This document shows positions 52,329-60,862 of a stretch of DNA of 64,000 nucleotides, piece by piece (the first letter of the stretch is position 1; every line of letters begins with the position of its first letter). The DNA is from Amycolatopsis dendrobii. Its GTDB lineage: Bacteria > Actinomycetota > Actinomycetes > Mycobacteriales > Pseudonocardiaceae. The stretch spans positions 271,244-335,243 of the forward strand of contig NZ_JACGZW010000012.1 in the NCBI RefSeq assembly GCF_014145675.1. The letters run 5' to 3'. A program made the translations under genes and the position numbers. The notes under the pieces were generated by a model, which saw only the letters and a list, made by a program, of their open reading frames with translations, was not told where the DNA came from and did not search any database.

Positions 52329-54098
52329 TCAGGAAACGACCTCCGACATTCCGCCGCCGTCGATCGCGGAGGCAGCCAATGCGCGCATGCGGCGGAGCAG
52401 CCGGGACGTCACCGGCCGGACCAGCGGGTGGACACCGCCGTTCGACTCGGCCGCTTGCCGCCACGTCTCCAGGCGAGCCTGCCGGACACCAGGGTCGGCC
52501 AGTTCGGCGCATTCGAGAGTGTCGGTGTTCAGGTCGACGGTGATCGTGTCGCCGTCTTCGACGAGGGCGATGGGGCCGCCGAGCGCGGCTTCCGGGCCGA
52601 CGTGCCCGATGACCAATCCGACGGATCCGCCGGAGAACCGCGCGTCGGTCATCAAGGCGATGGAGATGCCTTTCCGACGGCACAGCGCGGTGATGCGGGA
52701 GGTCGGGTCGAGCATTTCGGGCATGCCCGGCGCGCCCCGCGGGCCCTCGTAGCGGATCACGACCATGTCCCGGTCCGCGAACTCGTCCGGCGTCTCGACG
52801 AGCGCCCGCAGCAGGGACTGCTCGCTGTCGAACACGCGCGCCCGTCCCTCGAACCGGCCGTCGACGACGCCGGTTTCGACCCCGGCCAGCTTGATGACCG
52901 CGCCGCCGTCGGGGGCGAGGTTGCCCGACAGCAGCCGCAGGCCGCCGGTGGGCTTGAACGGCTCCGCGACGGGGAAGATCACCCGGCCGTCCGGGGCGGG
53001 CGGGGCGAGCCGTTCGACCTGTTCGCTGAGCGTCTCGCCGGTGCAGGTCAGCGCGGAGCCGTCGAGCAGGTCGTGCCGGAGCAGTTCCGCCACCACGGCC
53101 TGGAGGCCGCCGGCGTCGTCGATGTCCACCATGCTGTACTGCCCGAACGGACGGGCGTCGACGAGCACCGGGACGTTCCGGGAGAGGCGGTTGAACTCCT
53201 CCTGCGTCATGACGTCGGACCAGAAGTCGAGGCCGGCCGCGCGGGCGATCTCCGGTGCGTGCAGGACCACGTTCGTCGAGCCGCCCAGCGCGATCGCCAC
53301 GACCGCGGCGTTGCGGAAGGCAGCCGGGGCGGCGAGCCGGCGCGGCGTTATTCCGCGCTGCGTCATGATTTCCAGGCAGTCCACGATCTGCTCCGGGAAT
53401 TCCTCGGTCCGGCGCGGATCCTCGGACGCGGGCGACACCATGTGCAGCGGCTCCAGCCCCAGCACGGCGATGAAGGACTGCATCGTGTTGTAGGTGAAGA
53501 TCCCGCCGCAGCTGCCGTGCCCGGGACACGCGTTGCGCGCCCACCGCTCGCGTTTGGCCGCGTCCGGGTCCCCGGCGACCTGGAAGCAGCTGACCAGGTC
53601 GATCCGCTCCCCGGTTTCGGGGTCCGTGCCCGGCCGGATCGACCCGTCGGAAAGCACCACTGCGGGCACGTCGCGCTCCAGGATCGCCGCGGTGGCCCCG
53701 ACCGGGGGCTTGTCGCACGCCACCACGGCGACGGCTCCCCGGATCTCGCTGCCCTCGAAATGCAGCGACAGCCCGTCGTTCGTCGTCTCGCGGCCGATCA
53801 GCGAATACCGCATCTGCGGCGTGCCGTTGCGCTGGCCGTCCGAGATCCCGCCCGAATAGTTCGGGGCCAGCAGCCGGACGGGCAGGTCGCGCTCGCGGAT
53901 CCGGCGCCCCAGTGCATCGTGGATCGCCTCGACCTTGTCCGCGACGCCGATGTAGCAGACGCTGTCGCCCAGGGTGCCCACGACGCCCCAGGCGTCCCCG
54001 TGGATCTTGTCCACGTCCTGGCCCAGCGACCGGGCCGTGGCCACCGCCTGGCAGTCCTGGCCCGGACGCCACACATCCCGGCGGCTCGACTCGTCCAT
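52329..54098 (-). CDS. IlvD/Edd family dehydratase
   Basis: The protein has 589 residues. Three Cys positioned to bind an Fe-S cluster are present (GDSVCYIG, VVACDKPPVG, GHGSCGGIFTYNTM). SDGQRNGTPQMRYSLIGRE matches the conserved SDG..GT..MRYSL.SRE block, and MTDARFSGGSVGLVIGHVGPEA is the C-terminal signature. The enzyme dehydrates a dihydroxy acid or sugar acid. It diverges enough from standard dihydroxy-acid dehydratase that a sugar-acid substrate, or a pathway role other than branched-chain amino acids, is possible. The ATG at 54098 has GGGAG 6 bases upstream; a GTG at 54179 would add 27 residues with no good site. Confidence 0.88.
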   Translation of the reverse strand: MDESSRRDVWRPGQDCQAVATARSLGQDVDKIHGDAWGVVGTLGDSVCYIGVADKVEAIHDALGRRIRERDLPVRLLAPNYSGGISDGQRNGTPQMRYSLIGRETTNDGLSLHFEGSEIRGAVAVVACDKPPVGATAAILERDVPAVVLSDGSIRPGTDPETGERIDLVSCFQVAGDPDAAKRERWARNACPGHGSCGGIFTYNTMQSFIAVLGLEPLHMVSPASEDPRRTEEFPEQIVDCLEIMTQRGITPRRLAAPAAFRNAAVVAIALGGSTNVVLHAPEIARAAGLDFWSDVMTQEEFNRLSRNVPVLVDARPFGQYSMVDIDDAGGLQAVVAELLRHDLLDGSALTCTGETLSEQVERLAPPAPDGRVIFPVAEPFKPTGGLRLLSGNLAPDGGAVIKLAGVETGVVDGRFEGRARVFDSEQSLLRALVETPDEFADRDMVVIRYEGPRGAPGMPEMLDPTSRITALCRRKGISIALMTDARFSGGSVGLVIGHVGPEAALGGPIALVEDGDTITVDLNTDTLECAELADPGVRQARLETWRQAAESNGGVHPLVRPVTSRLLRRMRALAASAIDGGGMSEVVS

Positions 54099-54251
54099 CA
54101 GCGCTCCCGTCGTCGACACGATCGGCCCCCATCGTCGCAGATCCGGCCGGGCGCGCAGCTCGGGCGGGGCGACGGGCACGCGGACGGCCAGCGGAACGGA
54201 ATGGACGGCTTCGACCGCAAGGGCCGGTCGGACGTCGCGGCAGGCAGCTGG

Positions 54252-55169
54252 TCAGCCCGCGTCCGAGCGGGCCTGTCCCGCACGGAGAGAAGTCAGTTCG
54301 TCGAGGCAGTACTCCGCGCGGCGGGCGGAGCCGTAGCGGGTCAGTTTGCCCCGGCGGGCCCACTGCCGGACGGTCGCCTCGGGCACTCCGACGGCGAGCG
54401 CGGCTTCCTTGGTGGGGACGGTGCGGCGCCGGCGGTCGTCGCGGGTGCGGACGTCCAGCCAGTCCGCCGGGGGCAGGTCGTGCCCGGCCTCGCAGGCGAC
54501 CGTGGCGGTGGCGGGCCGCAGGTGCACCGGGGCGCGGCAGCCGCCGACCGGGCAGCTCCCGACCGGGACGGCGGGGCGCGGGTCGTCCAGGGCCGCGGTC
54601 GCGGAGGAGACGAGGTCGGAGAGCTCGTCGAGGAAGTCCGCGCCGCCTGGATGCCCGGCCAGCCAGTCCCGGTGCGCGGCGAGAAACCGGACCAGCTCCG
54701 GCACGTTCCGCCGAGGCGCCGGGACGTGCCGTTCGGCGGCCACCAGTCCCGCCCAGGAGGCGAGCACCCCGAGAATCCGGGAGCGGGCGTCGAAGGCGGC
54801 CTCCCGGAACGGAAGGCCGGTCCCCCGCCGGCCGGGATGCTCGCGCACCGCCCCGCCGGTCCGCCCGGGCTGCAGGGCGGCCTCGCAGCGGGAGTAGAGC
54901 AGGGGAAGCGCGGTCAGTCCTGCGCTGACCGGGTCGGTCCGATCGGACGGGCGGTTCGGCTCAGCAGGACGGGCCGGAGCAGCCGGGCGGGCCGAGACTG
55001 CTGAGCGACCCCCGCCGGACCGGCGGATCCGGTCGTCCGGGCGGCTTCCGGAAGCCGAGCGGACCCTGCTGGCGTCACGGGTCGGCTCGGCCGGGCGGCC
55101 CGCGTCAGCGGGACCACGCGGCTCTCCCGCGCAGCGAGCCGTGCCCAGCAGCCGGGACTCGTCGGGCAT
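54252..55169 (-). CDS. HTH DNA-binding protein with Cys/His motif (OvmZ-like)
   Basis: The protein has 305 residues. The middle reads LLYSRCEAAL, SWAGLVAAERHVPAPRRNVP and AHRDWLAGHPGGADFLDELS, as in a Streptomyces family sometimes called OvmZ-like. A possible zinc site has SCPVGGCRAP and VACEAGHDLPPADW. At the C-terminus is an excisionase/MerR-like HTH (TVPTKEAALAVGVPEATVRQ, WARRGKLTRYGSARRAEYCL). The N-terminal 70 residues are low-complexity and rich in Ala, Arg and Pro. It starts 2 bases after the KAS III-like stop, so it is co-transcribed. It is probably a regulator, although family members have no proven role that I know. Confidence 0.75.
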   Translation of the reverse strand: MPDESRLLGTARCAGEPRGPADAGRPAEPTRDASRVRSASGSRPDDRIRRSGGGRSAVSARPAAPARPAEPNRPSDRTDPVSAGLTALPLLYSRCEAALQPGRTGGAVREHPGRRGTGLPFREAAFDARSRILGVLASWAGLVAAERHVPAPRRNVPELVRFLAAHRDWLAGHPGGADFLDELSDLVSSATAALDDPRPAVPVGSCPVGGCRAPVHLRPATATVACEAGHDLPPADWLDVRTRDDRRRRTVPTKEAALAVGVPEATVRQWARRGKLTRYGSARRAEYCLDELTSLRAGQARSDAG

Positions 55170-55171
55170 GG

Positions 55172-56194
55172 TCAGGCCCGTTCGGGGTCCGGGCTGTCTT
55201 CCACCATCTCCAGGACAGCCGAGGTGATGGTGTAGCCGGTCCCGCCGCCGAGGAGGAGGATGCGGTCGCCTTTGCGGGCCCGGCCGGTGCTGATCAGGTG
55301 GTGCAGGCCGGCGAACTGGTCGCCGGTGCCGAGGTGGCCGGTGGTGCGGCCGAACTCCCAGTTGGTGCGGTCCAGCGGGATGCCGAGGAACCGGTCGGCG
55401 ATGTCGGCGGCGCGGGCGGCGGTGGTCACCACCGGGATCGCGAACGCCAAGTCCGCCGCGGTGACGCCTGCCTCGTCGAGGACGCGATGCAGGGACGCGC
55501 CGAACAGCTTGGCCATCCGGCCGTAGTGCTCCAGCATCGGCAAGTCCTTGGCGTGGAACTGTTTGCGCATCGCGTCGAAGTCGACCGGCGGTTGCTGCGC
55601 GCCGGCGAATCCGCCGCCGCGGGCTTCGCCTTCGAGGGAGTTGTCGGCCATCGTCGAGAGCGACAGGATCCGGGCGAATCCGCCGGAACCGCTCAGCAGC
55701 AGGGCGCTTCCGCCGTCGGCGAGCACTGACTGGTCGCCGTACCAGCGGCGGACCCACGGGCTGTCGAAACGGTCGCCGGTGGTCACCAGCACCGCGTCGT
55801 CCGGGCCGGTCACGAAGCGGCGGCCCAGTTCGAGCGCGCCCATCGCGCCGTTGCATTCCTGGACCACGTCGAACGACGGGACGTCCCGGCCGACGGTGTG
55901 CAGGGCGACATACGGCGCGGCCTGCCAGTAGTGCGCGCCTTGGTAGTCGACGTAGGAGTGGAACACCGCGCGGACCGTGCCGAAGTCGCGGCCGGCTGCC
56001 ATGGCCAGCGCGCCCCGTCCGGCGATCGCGGCCATTTCCGCCGGGTACCGCTCGGTTTCGACGCACGCGGAGAGCACGCCGTCCGTCTGTGCCGACTCGG
56101 CGTCGTACCGGTTCGCCGCGACGGCCTCCTCGGCCGTTTCGCGGTCCGGCAGGCAGGTGCCGACGCCCGCGACGTACAGGGGGCACGAAATCAC
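55172..56194 (-). CDS. KAS III-like (FabH/CerJ-type) enzyme
   Basis: The protein has 340 residues from GTG 56194 (GAAGGGAG upstream). It has a thiolase fold with nucleophile C114 (VVQECNGAMGALEL), and the C-terminal glycine-rich end LLLGGGTGYTITSAVLEM. The FabH catalytic His motif (HQAN) is replaced by IPVVTT. A His occurs at the position of the FabH Asn region (TTGHLGTGDQF, H287). This arrangement is closer to KAS III-like acyltransferases such as CerJ than to chain-elongating FabH (inference). The HTH gene follows at once and the P450 gene is divergent, suggesting a tailoring step in a secondary pathway. Confidence 0.85.
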   Translation of the reverse strand: MISCPLYVAGVGTCLPDRETAEEAVAANRYDAESAQTDGVLSACVETERYPAEMAAIAGRGALAMAAGRDFGTVRAVFHSYVDYQGAHYWQAAPYVALHTVGRDVPSFDVVQECNGAMGALELGRRFVTGPDDAVLVTTGDRFDSPWVRRWYGDQSVLADGGSALLLSGSGGFARILSLSTMADNSLEGEARGGGFAGAQQPPVDFDAMRKQFHAKDLPMLEHYGRMAKLFGASLHRVLDEAGVTAADLAFAIPVVTTAARAADIADRFLGIPLDRTNWEFGRTTGHLGTGDQFAGLHHLISTGRARKGDRILLLGGGTGYTITSAVLEMVEDSPDPERA

Positions 56195-56407
56195 CGGGTC
56201 GCTCCCTTCCCCGGCGCAGGGCCGGACCCCGCGCCACGCTTGGACGAACCGACCGTACGGCGCGGTGATTGGGGCGGCGTTGAGCCAGTGTGGACGCTCC
56301 GGCCGCGGTGGCTGTGCGCCGACCGGACCGGCTGGTAGGAGGGAGCACGGGGCCGGATTTCCGGGCCCGTCCGCAGTTCCCACTGCCGTGGGCGACCGGG
56401 AGGTTCC

Positions 56408-57580
56408 GTGTACGAATTGCCGTTTCCGCCGAGCGAGGACCTGTCCAGGCTGGCCCCGCGGTACTACCGCCTGCTCGAGGAAGAGCCGCTGACGAAGGTC
56501 CGCACGCCCGCCGGGGACGAGGCCTGGCTCGTGTGCGGATACGACCTCGTGCGGGACCTCGCCTCCAGCACGGTGCTGCGGCGCGGCCACCGGACGCCCG
56601 AATCGGCCGCGCGGATCAACGATTCGGTGGTGCAGGGCGGTCCGACCGAGGAGTTCGACGGCGAACTGGAGCGGCACCGCCGCATGCGCAAGCTGCTCAC
56701 GCCCGCGTTTTCCGCGAAGCGGATGCTGGCCCTTCAGGAAAGCGTCGAGGAACGGGTCGACGCGCTGCTGGACGAACTCCCCGGGCCGCCCGCCGACCTG
56801 CACGCCGGGCTGTCCCAGCGGCTGCCCGCGATGGTCATCTGCACGCTGGTCGGGGCGCCGCACGAGGATTACGAGCTGTTCCGGTCGTGGACGTCGCGGC
56901 TGTCGGGCACCGGCGATCCGGAAGCGGGCCGCGCGGCGCAGATCGAGTTCGGCGTCTACATGGCCGAACTGCTGGAGCGGAAGAAGCGCGAGCCGAGCGA
57001 GGACGTCTTCTCCGACCTGGCCGCGGCCGGCGGGGTGGAGCTGCCGGAAGCGGCCCGGCTCGCGGCCGCGCTGCTGTTCGCCGGGTACGAGACCACGATG
57101 AGCCGGATCGACCTCGGCACCGTGCTGTTCGCCCGCAACCCCGCGCAGTGGGCGAAGCTGACCGCCGATCCCGGGCTGGTCGCCGGAGCGGTGGAAGAGG
57201 TCCTGCGGATGGTCGTGACGAACATCCAGGACACCGGGGGCTCGGTGCGGTACGCGGCCGAGGACCTGACGGCGGGCGGCGCGACCATCGCCTCCGGCGA
57301 CGCGGTGCTGCTCGCCTACCACGCGGCGAACCGGGATCCGCGGGTGTTCGAGCGGCCGGACGAATTCGACATCGCCCGCTCGCCCAATCCGCACCTCGGC
57401 TTCGGGCACGGGATGCGCTACTGCGTGGGCAACACGCTCGCCCGGATCGAGCTGCGGGCCGTGTTCGGCGCGCTGGCGAAACGGTTTCCCGGACTGCACC
57501 TCGCCGAGGACGGGGACGCGCCGCGGCGCCGCGCCGACTCGGTCACCGGCGGGGTGACCGAACTCGCCGTCGGCTGGTGA
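56408..57580 (+). CDS. Cytochrome P450
   Basis: The protein has 390 residues from GTG 56408 (GGGAGG upstream). The I-helix reads LLFAGYETT (E228 in place of the common Asp), the ExxR pair is E264/R267 (VEEVLRM), and the heme loop F332GHGMRYCVG has C339 as thiolate ligand. Size and motifs match soluble bacterial class I P450s that use separate ferredoxin partners, none of which is in the window. It lies between a KAS III-like gene and the prenyltransferase-fusion gene, so oxidation of a prenylated or polyketide-like intermediate is plausible (inference). Confidence 0.93.
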   Translation: MYELPFPPSEDLSRLAPRYYRLLEEEPLTKVRTPAGDEAWLVCGYDLVRDLASSTVLRRGHRTPESAARINDSVVQGGPTEEFDGELERHRRMRKLLTPAFSAKRMLALQESVEERVDALLDELPGPPADLHAGLSQRLPAMVICTLVGAPHEDYELFRSWTSRLSGTGDPEAGRAAQIEFGVYMAELLERKKREPSEDVFSDLAAAGGVELPEAARLAAALLFAGYETTMSRIDLGTVLFARNPAQWAKLTADPGLVAGAVEEVLRMVVTNIQDTGGSVRYAAEDLTAGGATIASGDAVLLAYHAANRDPRVFERPDEFDIARSPNPHLGFGHGMRYCVGNTLARIELRAVFGALAKRFPGLHLAEDGDAPRRRADSVTGGVTELAVGW

Positions 57581-57689
57581 GCCGGGCCGGCCGACCCGAG
57601 GATTCCACCCTCCTTTGCACCCCCGGGTGGATGCCCGCCCGGGGGTGCGCTGCCTACCGTGGTGCCCATCCCGAGGAACGGATTGCGCG

Positions 57690-58241
57690 ATGTGGGAAAC
57701 GTTGGACAAGATCTCGAACATCGTGGCCCTCGTGGCCGGCGGCGCCTACATCGTCTGGTCGATCATCCGCAGGCTGCGCGGGACGCCGATGTCCACGAAA
57801 CGGCTGCTGATACTCCCGGTGGTCTGCTTCGCGATCGGCATCTACATGGCCGCGGGCGACGTCGCCAAGGCGAGCACGCTGGACTGGGAGCTGTTCGGCG
57901 TCTTCGTGCTCGCCTCCTACGGCGAGGGCCTCGGCCGCGGCGCCACCATCCGGCTCTACGAGCAGGACGGCCTCCCGCACCAGAAGTACAACTGGCTCAC
58001 CGTGACCATCTGGCTTTCGCTGATCCCGCTGCGCGTCGGCATGGTCCTGCTGGCCCAGCACTGGCACGCGGACATCGCGGGCGGCACCGACCTGGTGGGC
58101 ATCCTGCTCGGCCTCACCTTCCTCGGCGAGGCCTCGGTGGTCCTCCCCCGCGCCCGCCGGATGGGGCTCAACCTGAGCCTGTCGCCGAAGAAGGACGCCA
58201 AGAAGGGCAAGTCTTCCGACCGGGTCCGGCACGCTGGCTGA
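57690..58241 (+). CDS. Small integral membrane protein, CcdC-like
   Basis: The protein has 183 residues. About five hydrophobic spans are seen (ISNIVALVAGGAYIVWSIIR; LLILPVVCFAIGIYMAAGDV; WLTVTIWLSLIPLRVGMVLL; LVGILLGLTFLGEASVVLPR), ending in a Lys-rich tail. The layout resembles the DUF1453/CcdC family of predicted membrane proteins. Function unknown. It is in the same direction as the P450 and ends at a strong bidirectional terminator. Confidence 0.75.
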   Translation: MWETLDKISNIVALVAGGAYIVWSIIRRLRGTPMSTKRLLILPVVCFAIGIYMAAGDVAKASTLDWELFGVFVLASYGEGLGRGATIRLYEQDGLPHQKYNWLTVTIWLSLIPLRVGMVLLAQHWHADIAGGTDLVGILLGLTFLGEASVVLPRARRMGLNLSLSPKKDAKKGKSSDRVRHAG

Positions 58242-58298
58242 GCGCGGGAACTCCTGGCTCGGCACCCGGCCCCAGCCACGTGGTTCCGGGTGACGTAC

Positions 58299-58335
58299 GT
58301 GAGGGCTGAGCGAATCTGATTCCCTCAGCCCTCAC
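58299..58335. terminator. Bidirectional rho-independent terminator
   Basis: GTGAGGGCTGAG (58299-58310) pairs perfectly with CTCAGCCCTCAC (58324-58335), with a 13-base loop, followed by TAATTTTT, between convergent genes. Confidence 0.85.
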
Positions 58336-58387
58336 TAATTTTTCGCTCCGCGCCGCGGCGCGACGGCGAGCTCGCGGCGGGTTGGCC

Positions 58388-60862
58388 TCAGGCCACTGGG
58401 CGGGCGCGGGCAAGCAGCTCGGCCACCCGGTCCGTGCCGACCGCGCCGCGTTTGAGTTCCGCCAGCACCGCGTCGATGTCGGCGGCGTCGACCGCGAGGC
58501 CGCGTTCGGCGGCGACCGCCGTCACGGCCGAGCGGCCGGAGTGCTTGCCCAGCACGATCCGGCGCTGCCTGCCCACCAGTTCCGGCGGGTACGGCTCGTA
58601 AGTGCTGGGGTCGCGGGAGATTCCGTCCACGTGGAGGCCGCTTTCGTGCACGAACGCGTGCGCGCCGACGACCGGGGCGTACGCGGGCACGCGGTCGCCG
58701 ATCAGCCCGGCGACGTGCCGCGCCAGCGGTTCCAGCAGCGGGAGGTTTAGGCCAGTCGAGTGCCCCATCGCCGCTTCCAGCGCGATGACGACCTGTTCCA
58801 GCGGGGCGTTCCCGGCCCGTTCGCCGATGCCCAGCACCGAGCACTGCACCCCGGACGCGCCGCCGAGCAGGCCCGCGAGCGAGTTCGCGGTGGCCAGGCC
58901 GAGGTCGTTGTGACAGTGCACGGCCAGCGGCAGCGGGCAGCTCTCGCCGACCCGTTCGACCAGCTCCCGCATCGTCCACGGCTGCGCGATGCCCGCCGTG
59001 TCCGCGAGACCCAGCGCGTCCGCGCCGGCGTCGGCGGCCGCCTCGTACACCGCGGTGAGGACGTCCGGGTCAGTGCGGGTGGCGTCTTCGGCGGCGAACA
59101 CCGCCTGCCGTCCGGCCGCCTTGACCCGGCGCACCGCGCGGTCCACCCGCCGTTTCAGCTCGTCCAGGTCGATGCGCAGTTTGTGCCGCAAATGCGATTC
59201 CGACGTGCCGATGAAGACCGCGACGCTGTGTGCCCCGCTGTGCAGCGCGGCGTCCACGTCGGCGTCGGCGGGGCGGGCGATCACCTGGATCACGGTGTCC
59301 AGCTCGGCGTCCACGATGGCGCGGATCGCGGCACTCTCCTCTTCGGACACCACCGGGAAGCCCGCTTCGATCATCGGGATGCCCAGTGCCGCCAGCCGGC
59401 TGGCCAGTTCGAGTTTCTGGTCCGGGCGGAACGCCACCCCGGGCATCTGCTCGCCGTCGCGCAGCGTGGTGTCGCTGACGACCACGCGTTCCGGCAGCCG
59501 CCCGGTGCGCAGCGGTTCCCGCGGCACGGCGACGGCTCGCCCGCGCGGTCCGCGGAATTCGTTGAACAGCTGGTTGAGCAGCATCATGTCGCGGGCTGGC
59601 GCGTCCATCCGCAACGCACGGGTCAGGTACGCGCGTCGGGGATTGCTGGTTCCGTCGAGGAAAATCGCCGCGAACACGGCACCGGTGGTGGTGATCGTCA
59701 GCCGGGGCAGCTCCGGCTCGGCCTCGTCGGTGCAGAGCCGTCGTACGGCGTTGTCCGCAGTGCACAACACGATCACGAGGTCCGGTTCGGACAGCCGCAC
59801 CTCGATCAGCCGCGCCCAGCCGTTCAGTGCGCGCATTCCGGTTCCGCGGGCGGTCAGCTCGGCCAACTGCTGGTCCACGAAAGCCAATACCGCTTCGGCA
59901 TCCACAGTGGACTCCGCGGCGCTGCCCAGTTCGTGCCGCGCCCGCAGAATCCGCTGACTGCCCCAGGCGCAGCCCAGTGCGACCAAGGTGATCGGGACAC
60001 CGACCGCGAGACCGCAGCCCAGTGTCACGAACGCGCCCGCCAGCAGGACCCGTTCGAGCACCAGCACGGTATGCGCCCGGTACGCCCGCAGCCGGGTCAC
60101 CTCTCGGGTCCACAATGGAGCGAGAGCGGATACCGCGGCTGCGGCGGCCGCGGCGAACACGACGAGCGCGGCAACAGTCACGGACGAGACCGCGAACTGC
60201 GCGACCGCACACAGATAAGCGACCAGGATCGTGCCGGTGGCTACCCGGACGCCGACGGTCAGCCCGTGCCGGACCGGCAGGGTCGCGTAGCCGCCTTCGC
60301 GGTCGCCGTCGACGTCGCGCAGCGCGCCGACCAGGTTGGATCCGGTGTCGTGCAACCAGAAAGCCGCCGCCAGCGGGAGGACCGCAGCCGCTGGGAGGTC
60401 GGCTACGGTCATTGCCCCGAACAGGCAGGCGAAGGCCGAAATGAGCCCTCGCACCGCGTTTCCGGCCAGTCCGCGGCCTTTGAAGAAGCTGCTGTAGGCG
60501 ATGCCGAGCAGCAACGCGACGAGGACCAGGCCTAGCGTCCGCCAGTTCACCGCGAGCCCGATGATCCCGCCCGCGGCGGTCAGCCCGATCAGCATGCCCA
60601 GCGCGGTGCCGGGGCGCATCCGGCCGGACGGGATGGGCCGATGCGGTTTCGCGGTCGCGTCCAGGTTCCGGTCGAAGTAGTCGCCGCCGTACAGCCCGGC
60701 CAGCCAGCCCACCGTCGGCACCGCCCAGGCGCACAGCAACCGCACCGGCGACGCGCCCGGATCGGCCAGTGCGGCGCCGGCCAGTCCCACCAGGCCGACG
60801 TAACAAGCGGTGTACGGCCGCCACGTCTCGACGTGCGCGAAGAGAATCTCTTTCAGCCGCAT
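58388..60862 (-). CDS. Fusion: UbiA prenyltransferase + SCP-2-like + homocitrate/isopropylmalate synthase-like
   Basis: One uninterrupted frame encodes 824 residues. Residues 1-300 are a UbiA prenyltransferase with about eight spans. The first Asp-rich motif is G60DYFDRNLD68 (D64 and D68 present, the usual leading Asn replaced by Gly), followed by PHRPIPSGRM; the second is D183VDGD187. Residues about 325-437 look like an SCP-2-type lipid-binding domain. Residues about 458-824 are a DRE-TIM/HMGL condensing domain: TLRDGEQ (467-472), H649CHND653, GERAGN (680-685), HESGLHVDG and LGKHSG, as in NifV-type homocitrate synthase. All metal-site residues appear intact. The start overlaps the polyprenyl synthase stop by 10 bases. 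Predicted role: prenylation coupled to acetyl-CoA-dependent condensation on one membrane-bound chain (inference). Confidence 0.9.
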   Translation of the reverse strand: MRLKEILFAHVETWRPYTACYVGLVGLAGAALADPGASPVRLLCAWAVPTVGWLAGLYGGDYFDRNLDATAKPHRPIPSGRMRPGTALGMLIGLTAAGGIIGLAVNWRTLGLVLVALLLGIAYSSFFKGRGLAGNAVRGLISAFACLFGAMTVADLPAAAVLPLAAAFWLHDTGSNLVGALRDVDGDREGGYATLPVRHGLTVGVRVATGTILVAYLCAVAQFAVSSVTVAALVVFAAAAAAAVSALAPLWTREVTRLRAYRAHTVLVLERVLLAGAFVTLGCGLAVGVPITLVALGCAWGSQRILRARHELGSAAESTVDAEAVLAFVDQQLAELTARGTGMRALNGWARLIEVRLSEPDLVIVLCTADNAVRRLCTDEAEPELPRLTITTTGAVFAAIFLDGTSNPRRAYLTRALRMDAPARDMMLLNQLFNEFRGPRGRAVAVPREPLRTGRLPERVVVSDTTLRDGEQMPGVAFRPDQKLELASRLAALGIPMIEAGFPVVSEEESAAIRAIVDAELDTVIQVIARPADADVDAALHSGAHSVAVFIGTSESHLRHKLRIDLDELKRRVDRAVRRVKAAGRQAVFAAEDATRTDPDVLTAVYEAAADAGADALGLADTAGIAQPWTMRELVERVGESCPLPLAVHCHNDLGLATANSLAGLLGGASGVQCSVLGIGERAGNAPLEQVVIALEAAMGHSTGLNLPLLEPLARHVAGLIGDRVPAYAPVVGAHAFVHESGLHVDGISRDPSTYEPYPPELVGRQRRIVLGKHSGRSAVTAVAAERGLAVDAADIDAVLAELKRGAVGTDRVAELLARARPVA

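Noticed and set aside
52329..54098. Naming the IlvD/Edd gene as housekeeping ilvD
   Set aside because: The Fe-S ligands are present, but the flanking sequence differs from standard dihydroxy-acid dehydratase and no branched-chain amino-acid genes are near.
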